From positions 14,286,863 through 14,350,862 of the forward strand of contig CM057135.1 of the NCBI GenBank assembly GCA_029964075.1: 64,000 bases of DNA, read 5' to 3'. How positions within the stretch are numbered: the stretch's first letter is position 1; the number at the start of each line of letters is the position of its first letter. Source of the stretch: Patiria pectinifera (Eukaryota; Echinodermata; Asteroidea; Valvatida; Asterinidae). Position numbers and translations under genes: made by a program. The notes under the pieces are model-generated. The model did not search any database. It worked only from the letters and a program-made list of their open reading frames with translations, and was not told where the DNA came from. Positions 46,723 through 59,505 of this stretch are shown here, in pieces.

Positions 46723-49178
46723 TAAGCCCTCCTTGACACCCAGAGCGATGCCTCCTTCATTTTAGAAGATGTCGCAGCTGCTCTGGGCATGCCTCGACAG
46801 CCCTTGAGACTACGGTTGTCCACGATGACATCTTCAACCACAATTGAATGTGACGCAGTCTCCGATGTACTAGTGAGAGGGATGACTTCTCCTGTTCAGC
46901 TCAAGATTTTGAAGTGCTATACACGTTATTTCATTCCGGCAGACAGGGATCACATTCCAACGAGAGATACTGCGGATAAGTGGCAGCACCTTCAAGAGAT
47001 CGCTGAAGAAATGCCGGCTCTGCAAAGTTGTGAAGTGGGGCTGTTGATCGGATACAATTGTCCCAGAGCTTTGATTCCAAGGAAGGTCATCACTGGCACA
47101 GATGTGGAACCATACGCCATTCAGACAGACTTTGGATGGAGTATCGTTGGCTCAGCAAACCCAGAAAGCAACATCAACGCTAGTCAATGTGGTAGAGTTG
47201 CTACGCGAGAGTTACCTGGAATCACACCCATGGATGTACTTAAGGCCCTGGAAGCTGATATCCCTGAGAAGCCATGCCAAGATGTAGCCGTCTCACAGGA
47301 AGACATTGAATTCATCCATTGTCTGGAAGCAGGTCTTGTCAAGAACAAGTATGGTCACTTTGAAATGCCACTGCCCTTCAAGACAAAGGCGGAGATGCCA
47401 AACAACAGGCGCCTAGCAGCAGTGAGACTTAACCACCTCCAAAGGAAATGGACAGGGATGAAAGCTACAAGGAACACTACAAGGCCTTCATGACAGAGAT
47501 AATCGACAAGGGCTATGCCGAAAGGGCACAAGAAGAAGGACCCCCAGGTTTAACAAACTACATCCCACATCATGGTGTTTATCATCGCTACAAGAACAAG
47601 ATTAGGGTAGTTTTCGACTGTTCAGCGAAATTCGGTGGCACCTGTTTGAATGATCATCTCCGGAAAGGCCCTGACCTCACAAATGCCATGGTGGGAGTTT
47701 TGCTCAGGTTCAGGCGACATGAGGTGGCTGGTATGTGCGACATAGAGAAAATGTTCTTCCAATTCCATGTGACAGAAGATCACCGGGACTATCTACGCTT
47801 CCTCTAGTGGGAGGGCAATGACACAAATCGCAGGCCGGTTGACTACCGTATGAAAGTGCATCTGTTCGGTGCAGCATCCTCGCCAGGGTGTGCAAACTAG
47901 GGCCTGAAGCACCTTGCAAAGGAACACAAGAAGGACTTCCCCTCGGCTTCAAGTTTCATCACAAGGAATTTCTATGTAGACGATGGTATCACTAGCACAC
48001 CAACTGCCGAGGAAGCCATCCAGTTTGCCACAGAAGCTAGCGACCGCTGCAAGAGGGGCGGCCTACGTCTCCACATGTTTGTATCAAACAGCAAGACTGT
48101 TATGGCAGGCATCCCTGAGTCAGAGTGCTCCATCAATGTCACTGGCTTGGACCTCAACTTTGATGAACCAATGGAAAGAGCGCTTGGGATTTGGTGGAAC
48201 ATCTCTTCTGACCATCTCTGCTTCAAAATCTCGCACAAGAAGCAGCCCAGCTCAAGGCGTAGCATTCTTTCAACGGTGGCATCGTTGTACGACCCGTTGG
48301 GTTTTGTGGCTCCCGTGGTACTCAAAGGAAAAAGAATCCTTCAAGAGATATGCCGCAATGGAATAGGTTGGGATGATCCGATCCCTCAAACCCTACAGCC
48401 TGCATGGGAGCAATGGCTTGAAGAGCTACCACAATTGGAGGAGCTTCAGATACCGAGATGATACCACCCCCCTGAATTCGGCCAACCAGCTGTTGTCCAA
48501 CTCCACCATTTCGCCGATGCGAGCACATCAGGCTACGGCCAATGTTCATATGTGCGTCTCGTGAACAATGAAGGAGATGTTCATTGCAGCTTGGTCTTCG
48601 CGAAGTCCAGAGTTGCACCATCCAAGGTAGTTACTATACCTAGATTAGAGTTGACCGCTGCAGTGGTGTCGGCAAAAGTGAGCACACTACTAAAAAATGA
48701 GCTGGAGCTGCAGGAGGTAGCAGAGTTCTTCTGGACAGATTCTCAAGTTGTATTGGGGTACATTAATAACAAGGCCCGAAGGTTCCACACATACGTGGCC
48801 AATAGGGTGCAGCTCATCAGAGAAAGGACCTCTCACAATCAGTGGCACTACGTGCCCACAAATCAAAATCCTGCTGATCATGCGTCAATAGGACTCAGTG
48901 CTGGTGAAGTAAAGAAGGCTCGGTGGTTCCAAGGGCCACAGTTTCTCTGGGATAGAGATCTCAGACTTGAAGATGTTACTACGGAACTGAAGCTTGGGGA
49001 TCCCGAGATTAAGTGTACTGTCCTTGCAGGCAACACCAACCCTGAGCAATTCGACTTCCTGAAGCGCTTGGCAAGGATCTCAGACTGGCCCATGATGATA
49101 AACGTGTTGGTTTGTCTTCGACTGGTGGTAAAGGTTGACAGAAGAGAATCAGTCGTACAAGACAGAAAGAAGGCATAG
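46723..49178 (+). pseudogene. BEL/Pao pol, copy 2
   Basis: Repeats 36517-38972 with the same protease, RT and RNase H blocks and the same stops (46723, 47898, 48459). One extra nonsense change is private to this copy: TGG to TAG at 47805-47807 in the YLRFLWWEG block, before the YVDD motif. It again ends without integrase. Confidence 0.9.
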
Positions 49179-52100
49179 GCTTATGGAGTAGGAGGCTAAT
49201 ACAAAAATAACAATAAGTCCCCCGTGCCCCCTCCCCCTTGCCCCCTCCCCCCTATCCCAGGTTGGACTCGGTTGTGTACACACAACGGGGTCCAGGGTAT
49301 GAATTTTTCCTGCCATAGCGTAAACAATTACAACACATTTTTTTGCATAGGGCCTAGCCCTAGACCCGTGAACGTGGCTTGTCAACTACGCCACGCTCTT
49401 GTCATGCTTGTACCATTTCGAACAAAGTGAAATCGTCCTTCCATGACAAAAACTGAACATCGCTTTACCGTGTGATAAATACTCAAAGACCTATCCTATC
49501 AAGCTTTTTTGAACATGTTGCAATCAGCTATTATGCCAAGTTTGGCATTTAAACGAAATTCGACGTGAAATCTGGCAAGATGTCGACGTCCTGCAACCTC
49601 CTCCTTATGCATGTGATTTACCACGTAACAAATGTTGTGGATAATTTGGTATCGCACTGATGCTCCGGGCACTCCTTATGTCCGGATCATAGTGGGATTC
49701 CAAATATAAGCTGGGTTTTTCACGTGGTCTTGTGATCGGCCAATATCTGACGCCGCCCGATGACCCTGGGCAGCTGGGTACTTGTCCAGTTAACGTTAAA
49801 GTCCAACTTCTACACGTTCGTGTGGGTCTTCCTTGACGGCAAATTTCGTTGAAGTGACACATCTTGATCATGCGGGAAGGCAAATTTAGATTTCTAGGTG
49901 ACTACTCAACATATATAAAATTATGTATGGTGGATCGATTTCGCCAGGTTCAAAATGACACAACAGCTTGGCGTGTATACAACTTCACGTTCACGGGTCT
50001 AATTTTTATCTGAAGGAGGAAGCTGAAATTTCGCTTACATATTTCTTGTGTCCAGAATTATACCTGCGCTGGATTAAGGAACCGCAAAATCGCGGGCAGC
50101 GTGTTTAACGAAAATATAACGCAATTCCACGTTTTCGTTGAAAACATTTTCTGCACGAACTCCCCGTGTGAAGTTGGGCGCGCGTGCATGCATACCTAGC
50201 ACGCTACCGCCATGGCCACGGACGACAGCAAATGGCAGTGCGTGTACGTCTTCACGCGGAGAGTTCGTACTGAAAATGTTTTCAACAATAGCGTAGAACT
50301 TGCGGTTTGTTTTAGGTAAACACGCCGCCCATGGACATATTTAATTGCCTCTTCTAAACCCAGCGCAGGCACAATTCTGAACACAAGGAATATGTAAACT
50401 CCATCATTGTCCGTCAGGTAATTATATGAACAAAATTGTTTCGATTTTTTTTTCGCTACGGCAGCAGACGTTCATATCCTGGACTCTGTTGCGTGCACAA
50501 CGTAGTCCAACCAAACTGGGCTACTAGGTTAGGGAAAGAATTCGTCCAGATAAAAAACCAGCACTGCCTAGTCATGCTAGTGTAACATTGAGATCTTAAC
50601 TGTTCGGCCTAAGTAGCCTACATGTATATAACATAACCATGTACTTACATTGTACTTTGTTTGCAGCATATATTCAACCCGAGTCCAGTCCTTCTGATTT
50701 GAAAATCACAGGCGTGTGAAAAAAGGCACACCTGGATTTTTCTAGATGAGTGTTTTTCTTTGTGTTCGGTTTTCTAGGTGTGTGATCTGTGGTCCAGGGA
50801 AAGTCTGGCGTGCAATTATTTACACTTCTCAGGAAGCTTCTTAGGTGTACGATGGTGTGGGGGCCTGGCCTAGTAGTACAAGGCTTATTACATTCGTTTT
50901 CTTAGTTCCAGATTTTTCCTAGTTCCGGACCGCTTCAAGTAAAAACCTAGGCCTACAGGTACCTCCAATAATTTTTGTTTCTGACGCAGTGCATTTTGAA
51001 AAGGAAAATATTGTAAGCTTCTTGATACGCAAAGATCTTTTTGACAAAATCTATTGAAGAGGAATTTTGGCCAGATTTCTGACTCACACTTTGACATGTT
51101 TGGACGGTTTGTAGAAAATCGTGGGAGCTGCGAATCAACAATTAATTTTCTCCTTAGTTGGCCTACATGTACATCACTCGATACATCACAGTCATATAAA
51201 CTCTTCTATCGAATGTTCCTTGAATCAAAATAAATTTTAGAGTTGCTAATATTTGAAAATTCGTCAAAGAATGACCGTATGTTTTTGCCTAGTTGCGGAT
51301 CGCGCATGCACTTATTACCCAACTACACGCGCAATTTTGTGTGACGTATTCTGTGCTTGGCCAAAGATTTTCGGTCCATACGTCAGTTCGTGCCATTGGC
51401 GCTAGCGCTGCAGACAAAAGTTTCAAAATCATTTACGTTTTTTTTCTCTTTTTAAAATTTGCTGGAATTCTGGTGAATGAACTATTTTTGGAAAATTAAA
51501 TAATACTTTCTCAGAAAATGTGCTTGATTTGGGGTGGTTCTGGCTAAAACAAATCGATTTTCTCACCTTATATAATTTTTTGAAAATCACAAGTGGTCAA
51601 ATATGTCAAATAACAAAGCTCACTTTTGTTAGCTCTTCGCACACTTCCACCTTAAGCATGCAGGGCCTCGATCGGGCAGCTTTACGCAATAAATATAGCC
51701 TGTTCAGAAATTTCCGTGTCAGGGTTCAGTGATTCCCGTGTATGCATGGAAATCATTAAACAGGCCATTTTTCTTGTCTAAAGTTGCCAGATCAAGGCTT
51801 TGCATGCTTATGATGGAGCGGGCAAAGAGCGAATGAAGGCGTGGAAACTAACAAAAGTAAAAAAAATGCTCTGTTGTCATCCAAGCCTTATTTTCGTAAA
51901 TGTTTCAATAATGTCGTGGTTTTATTTCACTTTCAGATTATCAGACCTGTCAGCGGTAAGGTAAGCTCCTCATATAATTATTTTCTATTTTCCTTTTTCA
52001 AATCACTGGGTGATGTGAACAAACCAAGCTACATTATGTAGTTTAAAGGCTTATTTTTGGTGAAGAGACAAATTTTAAATTTTAGCGGCATCCGACCAGC

Positions 52101-52670
52101 AGTTTTTTGCTACAGCTTGCTTTTTTCCTACTATTTTGCCCGAAATCATGATTGTGGGCACCAATATTCAAAGCACCCTGCCTGAGTTTTGGCCAAATGT
52201 ACTGATTTTGTATTCTTTTGGAAGGTAATGTCATCAATAATTATGGTATTATTTGTACAATATGTCTGAGCAATCTGACTAATATTGACCTTTTGACCTT
52301 TACTTTGAACTCGAATTTGACCTTGTGAATCGTGTAACGTTGACTTGGTCCTGGGCAAAAATCATACCCAAACATGTTTTTTAACGATATGTGACCAGCT
52401 CTGGCAAAAAAGTAGGCAAGAAAGTGGAAGGAAAGTATTGTTGGGAAGGAAAGTATTGTTGGGAAAGAAGTATTGTAAAAAAAAAAATTAAAAAGCCCCC
52501 CCCCCCCTTTCCAGGTTGTACATGTAGCACCAAACCGGCTGGCCGGATGCTAACTACTATTTGACGTCTTTTTCACTCAAAATAACCCTATTCTATTGTG
52601 TGCTTTGACATGGCCCTACATATATGTCTAAACATAAACTGCGTAAACTTACATTTCTGTCTGTCTGCAG
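49179..52670. other. Non-coding stretch, unit 2, with foldback copy at about 50014-50419
   Basis: Counterpart of 38973-42468. Differences are a shorter C-run at 49218, GATAAATGCTG to AACAAATGTTG near 49627, one extra T at 51487 and one extra G at 51843. The foldback repeat is unchanged. No gene is seen. Confidence 0.6.
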
Positions 52671-53080
52671 ATGTTCAAGTGCCAAGTTTGTCATCATGAA
52701 TCAACGTCACTGAAAGCATATGTCAGGCACTATCGTTTTCATGCGCATGTTGGCATGTTGTTCAAAACTTACAATTCATTCAGTATTCATGTGACTAGGG
52801 AACATAGGCAACAACGTTCTGATGCACGAAAAGCACGCTTGAAAACAGGGGCATGTTCATGTAATTCTGGTCCTTGTAAACTAAATTTAAGTTGTCAGCT
52901 TCAGTCTTGCCTCCAAACATTCCGAGACCAAGCATCACTTTTGCTTCATCAGAAGGTACACATCGATAATGGATTCACAGTCTCTTGCCCATTTGTCCTC
53001 TGAAAAAAACATACAATGTTAAATCATCATTTACTTCTCATCTATCAAGATGCCACCAATCATGCAGTGGGGGTGGGGGG
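52671..53080 (+). pseudogene. C2H2 zinc-finger exon, unit 2
   Basis: Same as 42469-42894 up to the CPFVL stretch. A C-to-T change makes a stop at 53001-53003, and extra A bases and other changes follow (53001-53050). This is one of the most diverged parts between the two units. Confidence 0.6.
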
Positions 53081-53332
53081 GGGGGGTACGGCGACAAACC
53101 CAATAATCTCGCCCCTTCTCTGCCCCCTGGCCAAGCCACCCACCCTCTGACCCCTCCCCAATGATCTCCCTCCCAATATCTCAGTCTCAGCCCCAGGCCA
53201 AAACCGGGGCCCATTATTTTTCGTATTGAAGATCTCTCTCTAGCCGGTGAGTCTGATTGCTTATAAATCCAAAAATAATGACCTCATCTACAAAAAAAAT
53301 TTAAAAATAAATATTATATTGCTATATAATAA

Positions 53333-53725
53333 ATGGTGACTTATACGATCAAGCCAATCGTTAAGGGATTTTCTAGATGGAATAAAGCGACGCTGCGCGA
53401 TTACGTCCAGCGATATAATATACCGTACAATCAAATTGTTGCTCTTACGCGTAAAGTCTACATCAACGGGATAAAAAACCACGAAGCTCAATTTCAAAAC
53501 TTGAGGAAAAAGACGCTACATGAGCTCAAACAGATTGTAGACGATTATGATCTAGAATATAACCCGTCGGGTTATAAAGGTCGATTTTTGAAAAAAGATT
53601 TGCTCTCGGCGATTCAAAACTCTAGGCAACCCGAGGATTTTCAAGAGGCTGAGCTTAGAGCGACGAGATTTAGAAACAACTTTAGAAACTGGGAACTGAT
53701 TCCTAGACTTTTTAACGACGACTAA
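53333..53725 (+). CDS. Small SAP-like protein next to polB, unit 2
   Basis: Identical to 43121-43513 at the protein level: 130 residues, SAP-like segment at about 60-96, and the same TATAATAAATG start context. It stays intact in both units while polB next to it has gained a further frameshift in this unit. Recent duplication is enough to explain the identity. Confidence 0.65.
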   Translation: MVTYTIKPIVKGFSRWNKATLRDYVQRYNIPYNQIVALTRKVYINGIKNHEAQFQNLRKKTLHELKQIVDDYDLEYNPSGYKGRFLKKDLLSAIQNSRQPEDFQEAELRATRFRNNFRNWELIPRLFNDD

Positions 53726-53804
53726 GGCAAGTTTTTTGATACGCATAAAGATCAAATTGTAAATTAAATAAAGTCAGAATTGAGAGAGCTAAGAGATTTA
53801 AAAA

Positions 53805-56800
53805 ATGGAGCTCACAATCAAAATAAAATAAGAAAAAAACAATCCGGATGGTACGATCGAAACGATCGAAGCTACACATTATACCGATCAGAGAGTCGTT
53901 TTAAATCAAAGTCAAATAAAACAGGTTTTAACAGAAGACATCGACCAGCTATTTAAAAAGGATGAAAGGTATACGAATCAAGGATCGGGTTGGGTTTTAA
54001 AAAAGATAATGGCGTTGTATATTAACATCAACAGGTTTAACCCCGTGAGGGGTAGTTCTTATAGACCTACCCCCACATATAAAAAGAAAACAGGCGATGA
54101 TAAACATCAAAAACAAAGACGACGAGTGTTTGAGATGGTGTTTGAGAGCTGCTCTTGGGTTGTATACGGATAAAGTAAAAAATAACATAAAAAAACGATC
54201 CCAAATATAGGCCTCGCGAAGACAGACCTAGTATTTACACCAAAGATGACGGACTCAAATTTAAAGGAGTAGACTTTCCAACACCGATCGACCAGATACC
54301 AAAGATAGAAAGACAAAATAATTTAACGATAAATGTTTTCTGAGGGCGACAAGCATCACTACTGCTGGATAAATAATTTTTCGAGATTGATTTACAACGG
54401 TACAAAACATAAAAGTAAGAAATACTTTTGTCGAAGGTGCCTGTGTCATTATAGAACGCAAGTAAAATTAGATAGACACATGACCGATTGTAACGGTATA
54501 GACACACATCCGTCAAAGATTGTATTTCCTACCGCTAAGCGAAAATATGTAAATAACGAGTGGATAGTCGACGAAAAAGATGTGCCAATATTAGAATTTA
54601 AAAACTAAAGATTTAAACAAAAAGCATCGTTTGTAGTTTACGCCGACTTTTAATCGATCTTAGAAAAAAACTCGGACGATAAAAAGGACAACACGCAAAA
54701 GACAAACATTCACAAAGCTAGCGGTTACTCGTTGGTAGTAGTTAGATGCGACGGCACCAATGTGTATCAAGAGACTTATAGAGGTAAAGATGCCGCATCA
54801 AAGTTTGTAAATAAAATGTTAAAAATACAAAGCGACATAAATTGCATATTTAAAAAAACCCAACCCATGAAATTTGACGAGCGAGCTGAAGAACATCATG
54901 ATAAAACAAACACGTGTTGGATTTGGGAGAAACCAATTTATCCCAATTACTCGAGCAACTGTCAGTGCCAGAAACCCAAAAAACCAAAAACAGAAAAACA
55001 AATAAAAAGAAAATCATCAAATTTAGAAAGGTGAGAGATCACTGCAACGTCACGGGTAGATATAGAGGTGCCGCGCACGCCTACTGCAATCTAAAATTAC
55101 AAGTTAAACCAGGTTTTACCCCCATACCGGTCGTCTTTCACAATCTGCAAAATTACGACGCTCACTTGATCATGCAGAGTATTTCAGAGTACGATGACGA
55201 AAAGGAAATACAAGTTATCGCTAGAAATTCGGAAAAATATATTTCGTTTTCGATCGGAAATATGCGATTTATAGACTCGTTTAATTTTATGGCGTCTTCG
55301 TTGGATAGATTATCTAAAGCTTGTCCGAGAGAGTCGTTTAAACTACGTTTAAACTACATTTTAATCGTCAAAACATCGACTCGTTGTTACAAACAGGAGT
55401 TTATCCGTATGAATACATGGACTCGTTTGACAAATTTCAAGAGACCAGCCTACCCCCATCGAACAATTTTACAGCAGCCTAAAAGACGAAAACATATCGC
55501 GAGAAGACTACGACAGAGCTAAACTGACGTGGAACGAGTTTAAAGTTAAAAACATGGGGGAATATCACGATTTGTACGTCACTACCGATACGTTATTACC
55601 TGCTAATACGTTATTTCCTGCTAATTACTACACAGCACCAGGATTGTCGTGGGATGCCTTGTTAAAACACTAGGAAGTTAAACTCGAACTATTGCAAGAC
55701 GTAGACAAACATTTATTTTTTGAAAAGGCAAAACGAGGTGGTATCTCGAGCGTGGGTGGTATGAGATACCACAAAGCCAACAACAAATACCTACCCGACC
55801 ATAATCCAAACGAGCCGTCGAGTTACATCAGCTATCTCGATGCAAACAATCTGTACGGCTGGACCATGAGTCAATACCTGCCGTACAGAGACTTTAAATG
55901 GGCGTCTACAAAAACGTTTACCGAGTCCAAGATATTATCTCTCAGGAAAACGTCAAACACCGGTTACTGCTTTGAAGTAGACCTCGATTACCCGGACAAT
56001 CTCCACGACCTACACAACGATTACCCCCTAGTGCCAGAAAACATCGTCATACCAAAAGAATGGATGTCTGATTATCAAAACGAATTATTAGATACCGAAC
56101 CTAGTAGCAACGTGCAAAAATTAACGTGTACCCTTAATCCTAAACAAAAATATGTTTTGCACTACGTTACGTTACAGGTGTATCTCAAACTCGGCTTGAA
56201 ACTTTAAAAGGTGCATAGAGTGCTGCAATTTAAACAAGCGCCTTGGATGGCATCTTATATCGACAAAAACACGCAACTCCGAACAAAAGCAACCTCTGAT
56301 TTTGAGAAAGACTTTTTTAAACTGATGAACAACAGCGTGTTTGGTAAGACGATGGAAAACGTCAGAAACCGAATTGACGGTTACCTACTCAGAGACAGTA
56401 ACAATGACGATCGAGATAAATACCAAAAAAATTCCGTGTTCAACAAACCAATCTATTGCGGAGTGAGTATCTTGGATCTATCTAAGACGCTGATGTACGA
56501 TTTTTATTACAACCATTTGAAAGACAAGTACAAAGAGAAAATCAGATTGATGTACACAGATACAGACAGTTTGGTACTCGTAGTGCACACGGACGACGTA
56601 TACAAAGATATGCAGCAAAACGGGCAACAATACGACCTTTCGAATTATCCGACGGATCATCCTTTGTACGACCCAACCAATAAGAAAGTGATCGGTAAAT
56701 TTAAAGACGAGTTTGGAGGTAAAATAATCAAAGAAGTCGTTTGTATAAGACCTAAAATGTACTCGATTTTAACCGCTGACATCAACTTATTACGACTGCA

Positions 56801-56976
56801 TCTTAAACAAGAAATCTCATTACGAAACCATGACTCACATTAGATCGGAAAATCACATCCTTTACACCGTATCTCAAAATAAACTGTCGTTGAGTCCGTT
56901 GGACACAAAGAGGTACATTTTACCGGATGGAATACACACGCTCGCTTATGGTCACCGTAATCTAGATATTAATTAG
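53805..56976 (+). pseudogene. Polinton DNA polymerase B, full-length but broken copy
   Basis: Repeats 43593-45864 and then continues to the C-terminus. Added parts are the motif B region (FKLMNNSVFGKTMENVRNRI, about 56317-56376), motif C MYTDTDSL with the YTDTDS codons at 56553-56570, KVIGKFKDEFGG, and a C-terminal block in another frame (NKLSLSPLDTKRYILPDGIH, TLAYGHRN) ending with TAG at 56974-56976. Stops and frame changes include the codon-9 TAA, a private 2-bp loss at 54060, a TAA in Exo I (54651) and a stop at 56205. The gene ends tail to tail with the integrase, overlapping by 8 bases. Confidence 0.92.
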
Positions 56977-57933
56977 GCGGTAATTGCGTGTCCTCGGGTA
57001 CGACTTGAAGCTCTTGTCTCACAAAACTCCTTTTTGGACCGTCTTGCAGGTAATAAAGAGTAGGACCCGTCGTGACTTTTTTACCGTTAATCATTTTAAA
57101 TTGACTCGTTCTTTTTTTCACGTTGAAGATGTCTACGCTCCAAATGGGATCTGTGGCTCTTCTCGCAGTTCCACCCTCTTGCTCACTCGGGTAATATAAA
57201 TATCTAACCATAGCGTCTTGCGGTAATTGTTGCTCTTTTGTTTTAACGGGGTTAGCCGGCGATTGCCGGACCTGTTTTAGTTTAACCGCCTCTGACGGTG
57301 CTTTAGCTATTAATCTCGTCGTTTCATCGTTTATAGCTTTGATCACGCTGGGTAATCGCTCGATCCATTGCGTGTTTCTACTCTCGGGATTTAACATTTC
57401 TTGAGCGTATTGATGACCAAACAGTCTCTCGGCTAGCGTTCGATTAAATCTTTCTACGATACCCTGCGATCGGTGGTTTCCGGGTTCGCCTACGATAATC
57501 TCGACGTTTTTTGAGGCCATCCATTTTTTAAATGCTCCTTTAAATTCGGTACCGGCGTCTACTCTCAACGTTTTAGGGTAACTCAAAGGCGACCTCGCGT
57601 AAATCTTGACGATAGCATCTCGCGCGGAATCTGCCGTTTTAGAAACCAAAGCTTCTGCTTCGTGGTATCGACTCGCAACGTCGACAACCGTCAAAGCGTA
57701 TTTATAAGTCTTGCGTTTTACTTTATCCCAGGGTAGGTATAGCACATCCATTTGGTGAAAGTCGTTTGGTGTTTCAAACTCTCGCGATGTACTCGTAGGC
57801 CTGGGTACATACGCAGGACCCAATCTCTGATTACCTTTTTATCGATTTTTGTTTTATCGTGTAAATGGTCGACGGCACTTTCACCTCTCCAATAACCGCT
57901 CGGGCTATAATACAGTTTGGATAATGTTTGCAT
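56969..57933 (-). pseudogene. Polinton retroviral-type integrase, one frameshift
   Basis: Inserts the element into chromosomal DNA. The start at 57933 gives MQTLSKLYYSPSGYWRG and a short helical N-terminal part (DHLHDKTKIDKKVIRDW). A frame change near 57820-57845 leads into the core, which stays open to 56969. Core residues, counted from the start of the open part at 57823, are D26 in HQMDVLYLP, D89 in LRVDAGTEF and E124 in GIVERFNRTL, a D,D(34)E triad. A C-terminal domain (DPIWSVDIFNV ... YYLQDGPKRSFVRQELQVV) follows, as in Polinton integrases. A TATTAAATAAT stretch precedes the start codon. Confidence 0.9.
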
Positions 57934-57964
57934 ATTATTTAATATAAAAGACGTTTATAATAAT

Positions 57965-58379
57965 ATGGCTAGCGTTGCTATGATGATAGGAGGCGCGATC
58001 GTCAACGCCTTATGGTTCAAACTTTTTATTTTCAAATCTGAAACAGAGTGACGAGGAGCGTAAGAGACACGATTTAGCGATAGAACAACTCTCAGCCGCC
58101 AAAGATAAGTGACAACGAGAACGAACGAAATATCTAGATTTTCTAAACGAACGTATCAGAAAACAAAATGCCTCTAAAGAAACATTTTCTAACGTAGACC
58201 GAGCGTTGCGTTACTACAACGAGGTGAGTGGTCAATCTACCGAACTACCCGTAGGACTGCAACGCGAACCCAAACTCGAAGATTTTTACGAACCTAGTGA
58301 CCAACAAATAGAAAGAGAACTGGCGTTTATCGCGGGAGGAACGCTATTGGTGGGTCTATTGGCTTACAAATATCTTTAA
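57965..58379 (+). pseudogene. Small membrane protein of the Polinton, frameshifted
   Basis: ATG at 57965 gives MASVAMMIGGAIVNALWF, a hydrophobic start, but the frame closes at about 58049. A shifted frame continues with a charged helical part (KRHDLAIEQLSAAKDK, a TGA, then TKYLDFLNERIRKQN), RALRYYNEVSGQ, LEDFYEPSDQQ and a C-terminal membrane helix (LAFIAGGTLLVGLLAYKYL), stop at 58377-58379. Length would be about 137 residues. Proteins of this layout accompany the capsid gene in similar invertebrate elements as I remember them; the role is unknown. It sits 22 bases before the capsid gene. Confidence 0.6.
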
Positions 58380-58401
58380 ATTTAAAACTCGTATAAATAA
58401 A

Positions 58402-59505
58402 ATGAATGCGTATGGAAAAAAGCTCAATCCCAGCAGGCTATTAAAAATACCCAGATCTATCAAGGGTGAGAGAAAAGAGGTGGTCATTACCCACAATCCT
58501 AGTAGTATATCGGCGGGGCAAACGCTGAGGGTCAAGTTTCCTCAATTGGGTGTAGACGACCAAATTATAAGTTATCGTCACGCCGACGTGTATCACAACT
58601 TTAAAGACAATTGGATCAACAGCTCGACGACTCGAAACATGGCGTACTCGGGCATAGAAAAAGAAAACGTGTCTAAACTAAGAACTGGGGCTGAAGATGC
58701 TAACGCGGGCGCCAACAGCGGTAAAGATCAAGCTATCGCAGATGCCTATGGTAACAGATATTGTATTCCCCTAGACATTGACATACTGACTTCGCATCAC
58801 CCTTTTTACCCCAGCGGTTTAAAACAACCTCTGACGTACGACATAAAGTTGAACGATCACGATAAAGTAGTCAACAGTTCAGATACGGCGGCGATGTATT
58901 CTATCTCAGACTTGTCTCTCGAATACGAAGTGGTGACCAACAGAGACCTAGCTATCACCATCAGGAATAAACACAAGGGGTTAATGCAATATCTGTTTGA
59001 TAAAATCCACTCGCTAGAAGTTAGATCCGTCAACAAATCGGACACGCTTTGGAACGTCAGCGTCAATCAACCCATCAGGAGTCTCAAGGGTATTTTGTTT
59101 TTGTTTACAGATCCCGCGGTCAAGAATCCGCAGCGATTTTACAATCCAAAAATAACCAAAACATCGGTGACCGTAGAAGGTAAACCCAATCAACTCTACA
59201 GTCAAGGCATGTTTCAGTATCAACACTGGAATGAAATCAACAAGTTCTTTGGAGACAGCGATACCGAAAGCGGGCGCGGAGTAGCTAAAGACTTAAATTT
59301 GACGGGTTTTGACCTCGGAGACTACCTAAAAGACAAGTACGGTCTGTGGCTCGATTTTAGAAGTAACGACGACAATTCCGCTCACGGATCCGGTAGGAAA
59401 CTCGGAGACGGAGGAGGCATCAACGTTCAATTTAACAGAGAAGCCGAAGGATGCTCAATTGAACTTGGAAGACGGGAATTTAAAATCTCTGTTAAGTTAA
59501 AATGA
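58402..59505 (+). CDS. Putative major capsid protein
   Basis: 367 residues, open, no frameshift. It starts after GTATAAATAAA|ATG. The beta-rich, Asn/Asp-rich sequence without transmembrane segment or signal, its size and its place directly before the packaging ATPase suggest the main shell protein, probably double jelly-roll as in Polintons and adintoviruses. Landmarks: FPQLGVDDQI (about 49-58), DVYHNFKDNW (62-71), YGNRYCIPLDIDIL (116-129), HHPFYPSGL (132-140), SLKGILFLF (228-236), FYNPKITK (246-253) and YSQGMFQYQHW (263-273). Between residues 58 and 62 I expected further strands from relatives, so an in-frame deletion is possible. The stop overlaps the ATPase start by 4 bases (ATGA). The fold is inference; no protein family was searched. 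Confidence 0.65.
   Translation: MNAYGKKLNPSRLLKIPRSIKGERKEVVITHNPSSISAGQTLRVKFPQLGVDDQIISYRHADVYHNFKDNWINSSTTRNMAYSGIEKENVSKLRTGAEDANAGANSGKDQAIADAYGNRYCIPLDIDILTSHHPFYPSGLKQPLTYDIKLNDHDKVVNSSDTAAMYSISDLSLEYEVVTNRDLAITIRNKHKGLMQYLFDKIHSLEVRSVNKSDTLWNVSVNQPIRSLKGILFLFTDPAVKNPQRFYNPKITKTSVTVEGKPNQLYSQGMFQYQHWNEINKFFGDSDTESGRGVAKDLNLTGFDLGDYLKDKYGLWLDFRSNDDNSAHGSGRKLGDGGGINVQFNREAEGCSIELGRREFKISVKLK

Larger units (their letters stand above)
45865..56074. repeat. 10.2-kb tandem duplication, unit 2
   Basis: Second copy of 35659-45864. Its left junction fuses polB codons to BEL gag; its right end continues into the only full-length polB 3' part. The joint shares only TC between the two parental sites (CCAT|TCCTTTC and GATTA|TCAAAAC), so it was made without long homology. 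Differences from unit 1 include CCCCC length at 49218, TGG to TAG at 47805, loss of two bases at 54060 and changes around 53000. Confidence 0.95.

Noticed and set aside
52990-53332. Left terminal inverted repeat of the Polinton
   Set aside because: The right end is outside the window, so no inverted repeat or target duplication could be shown.
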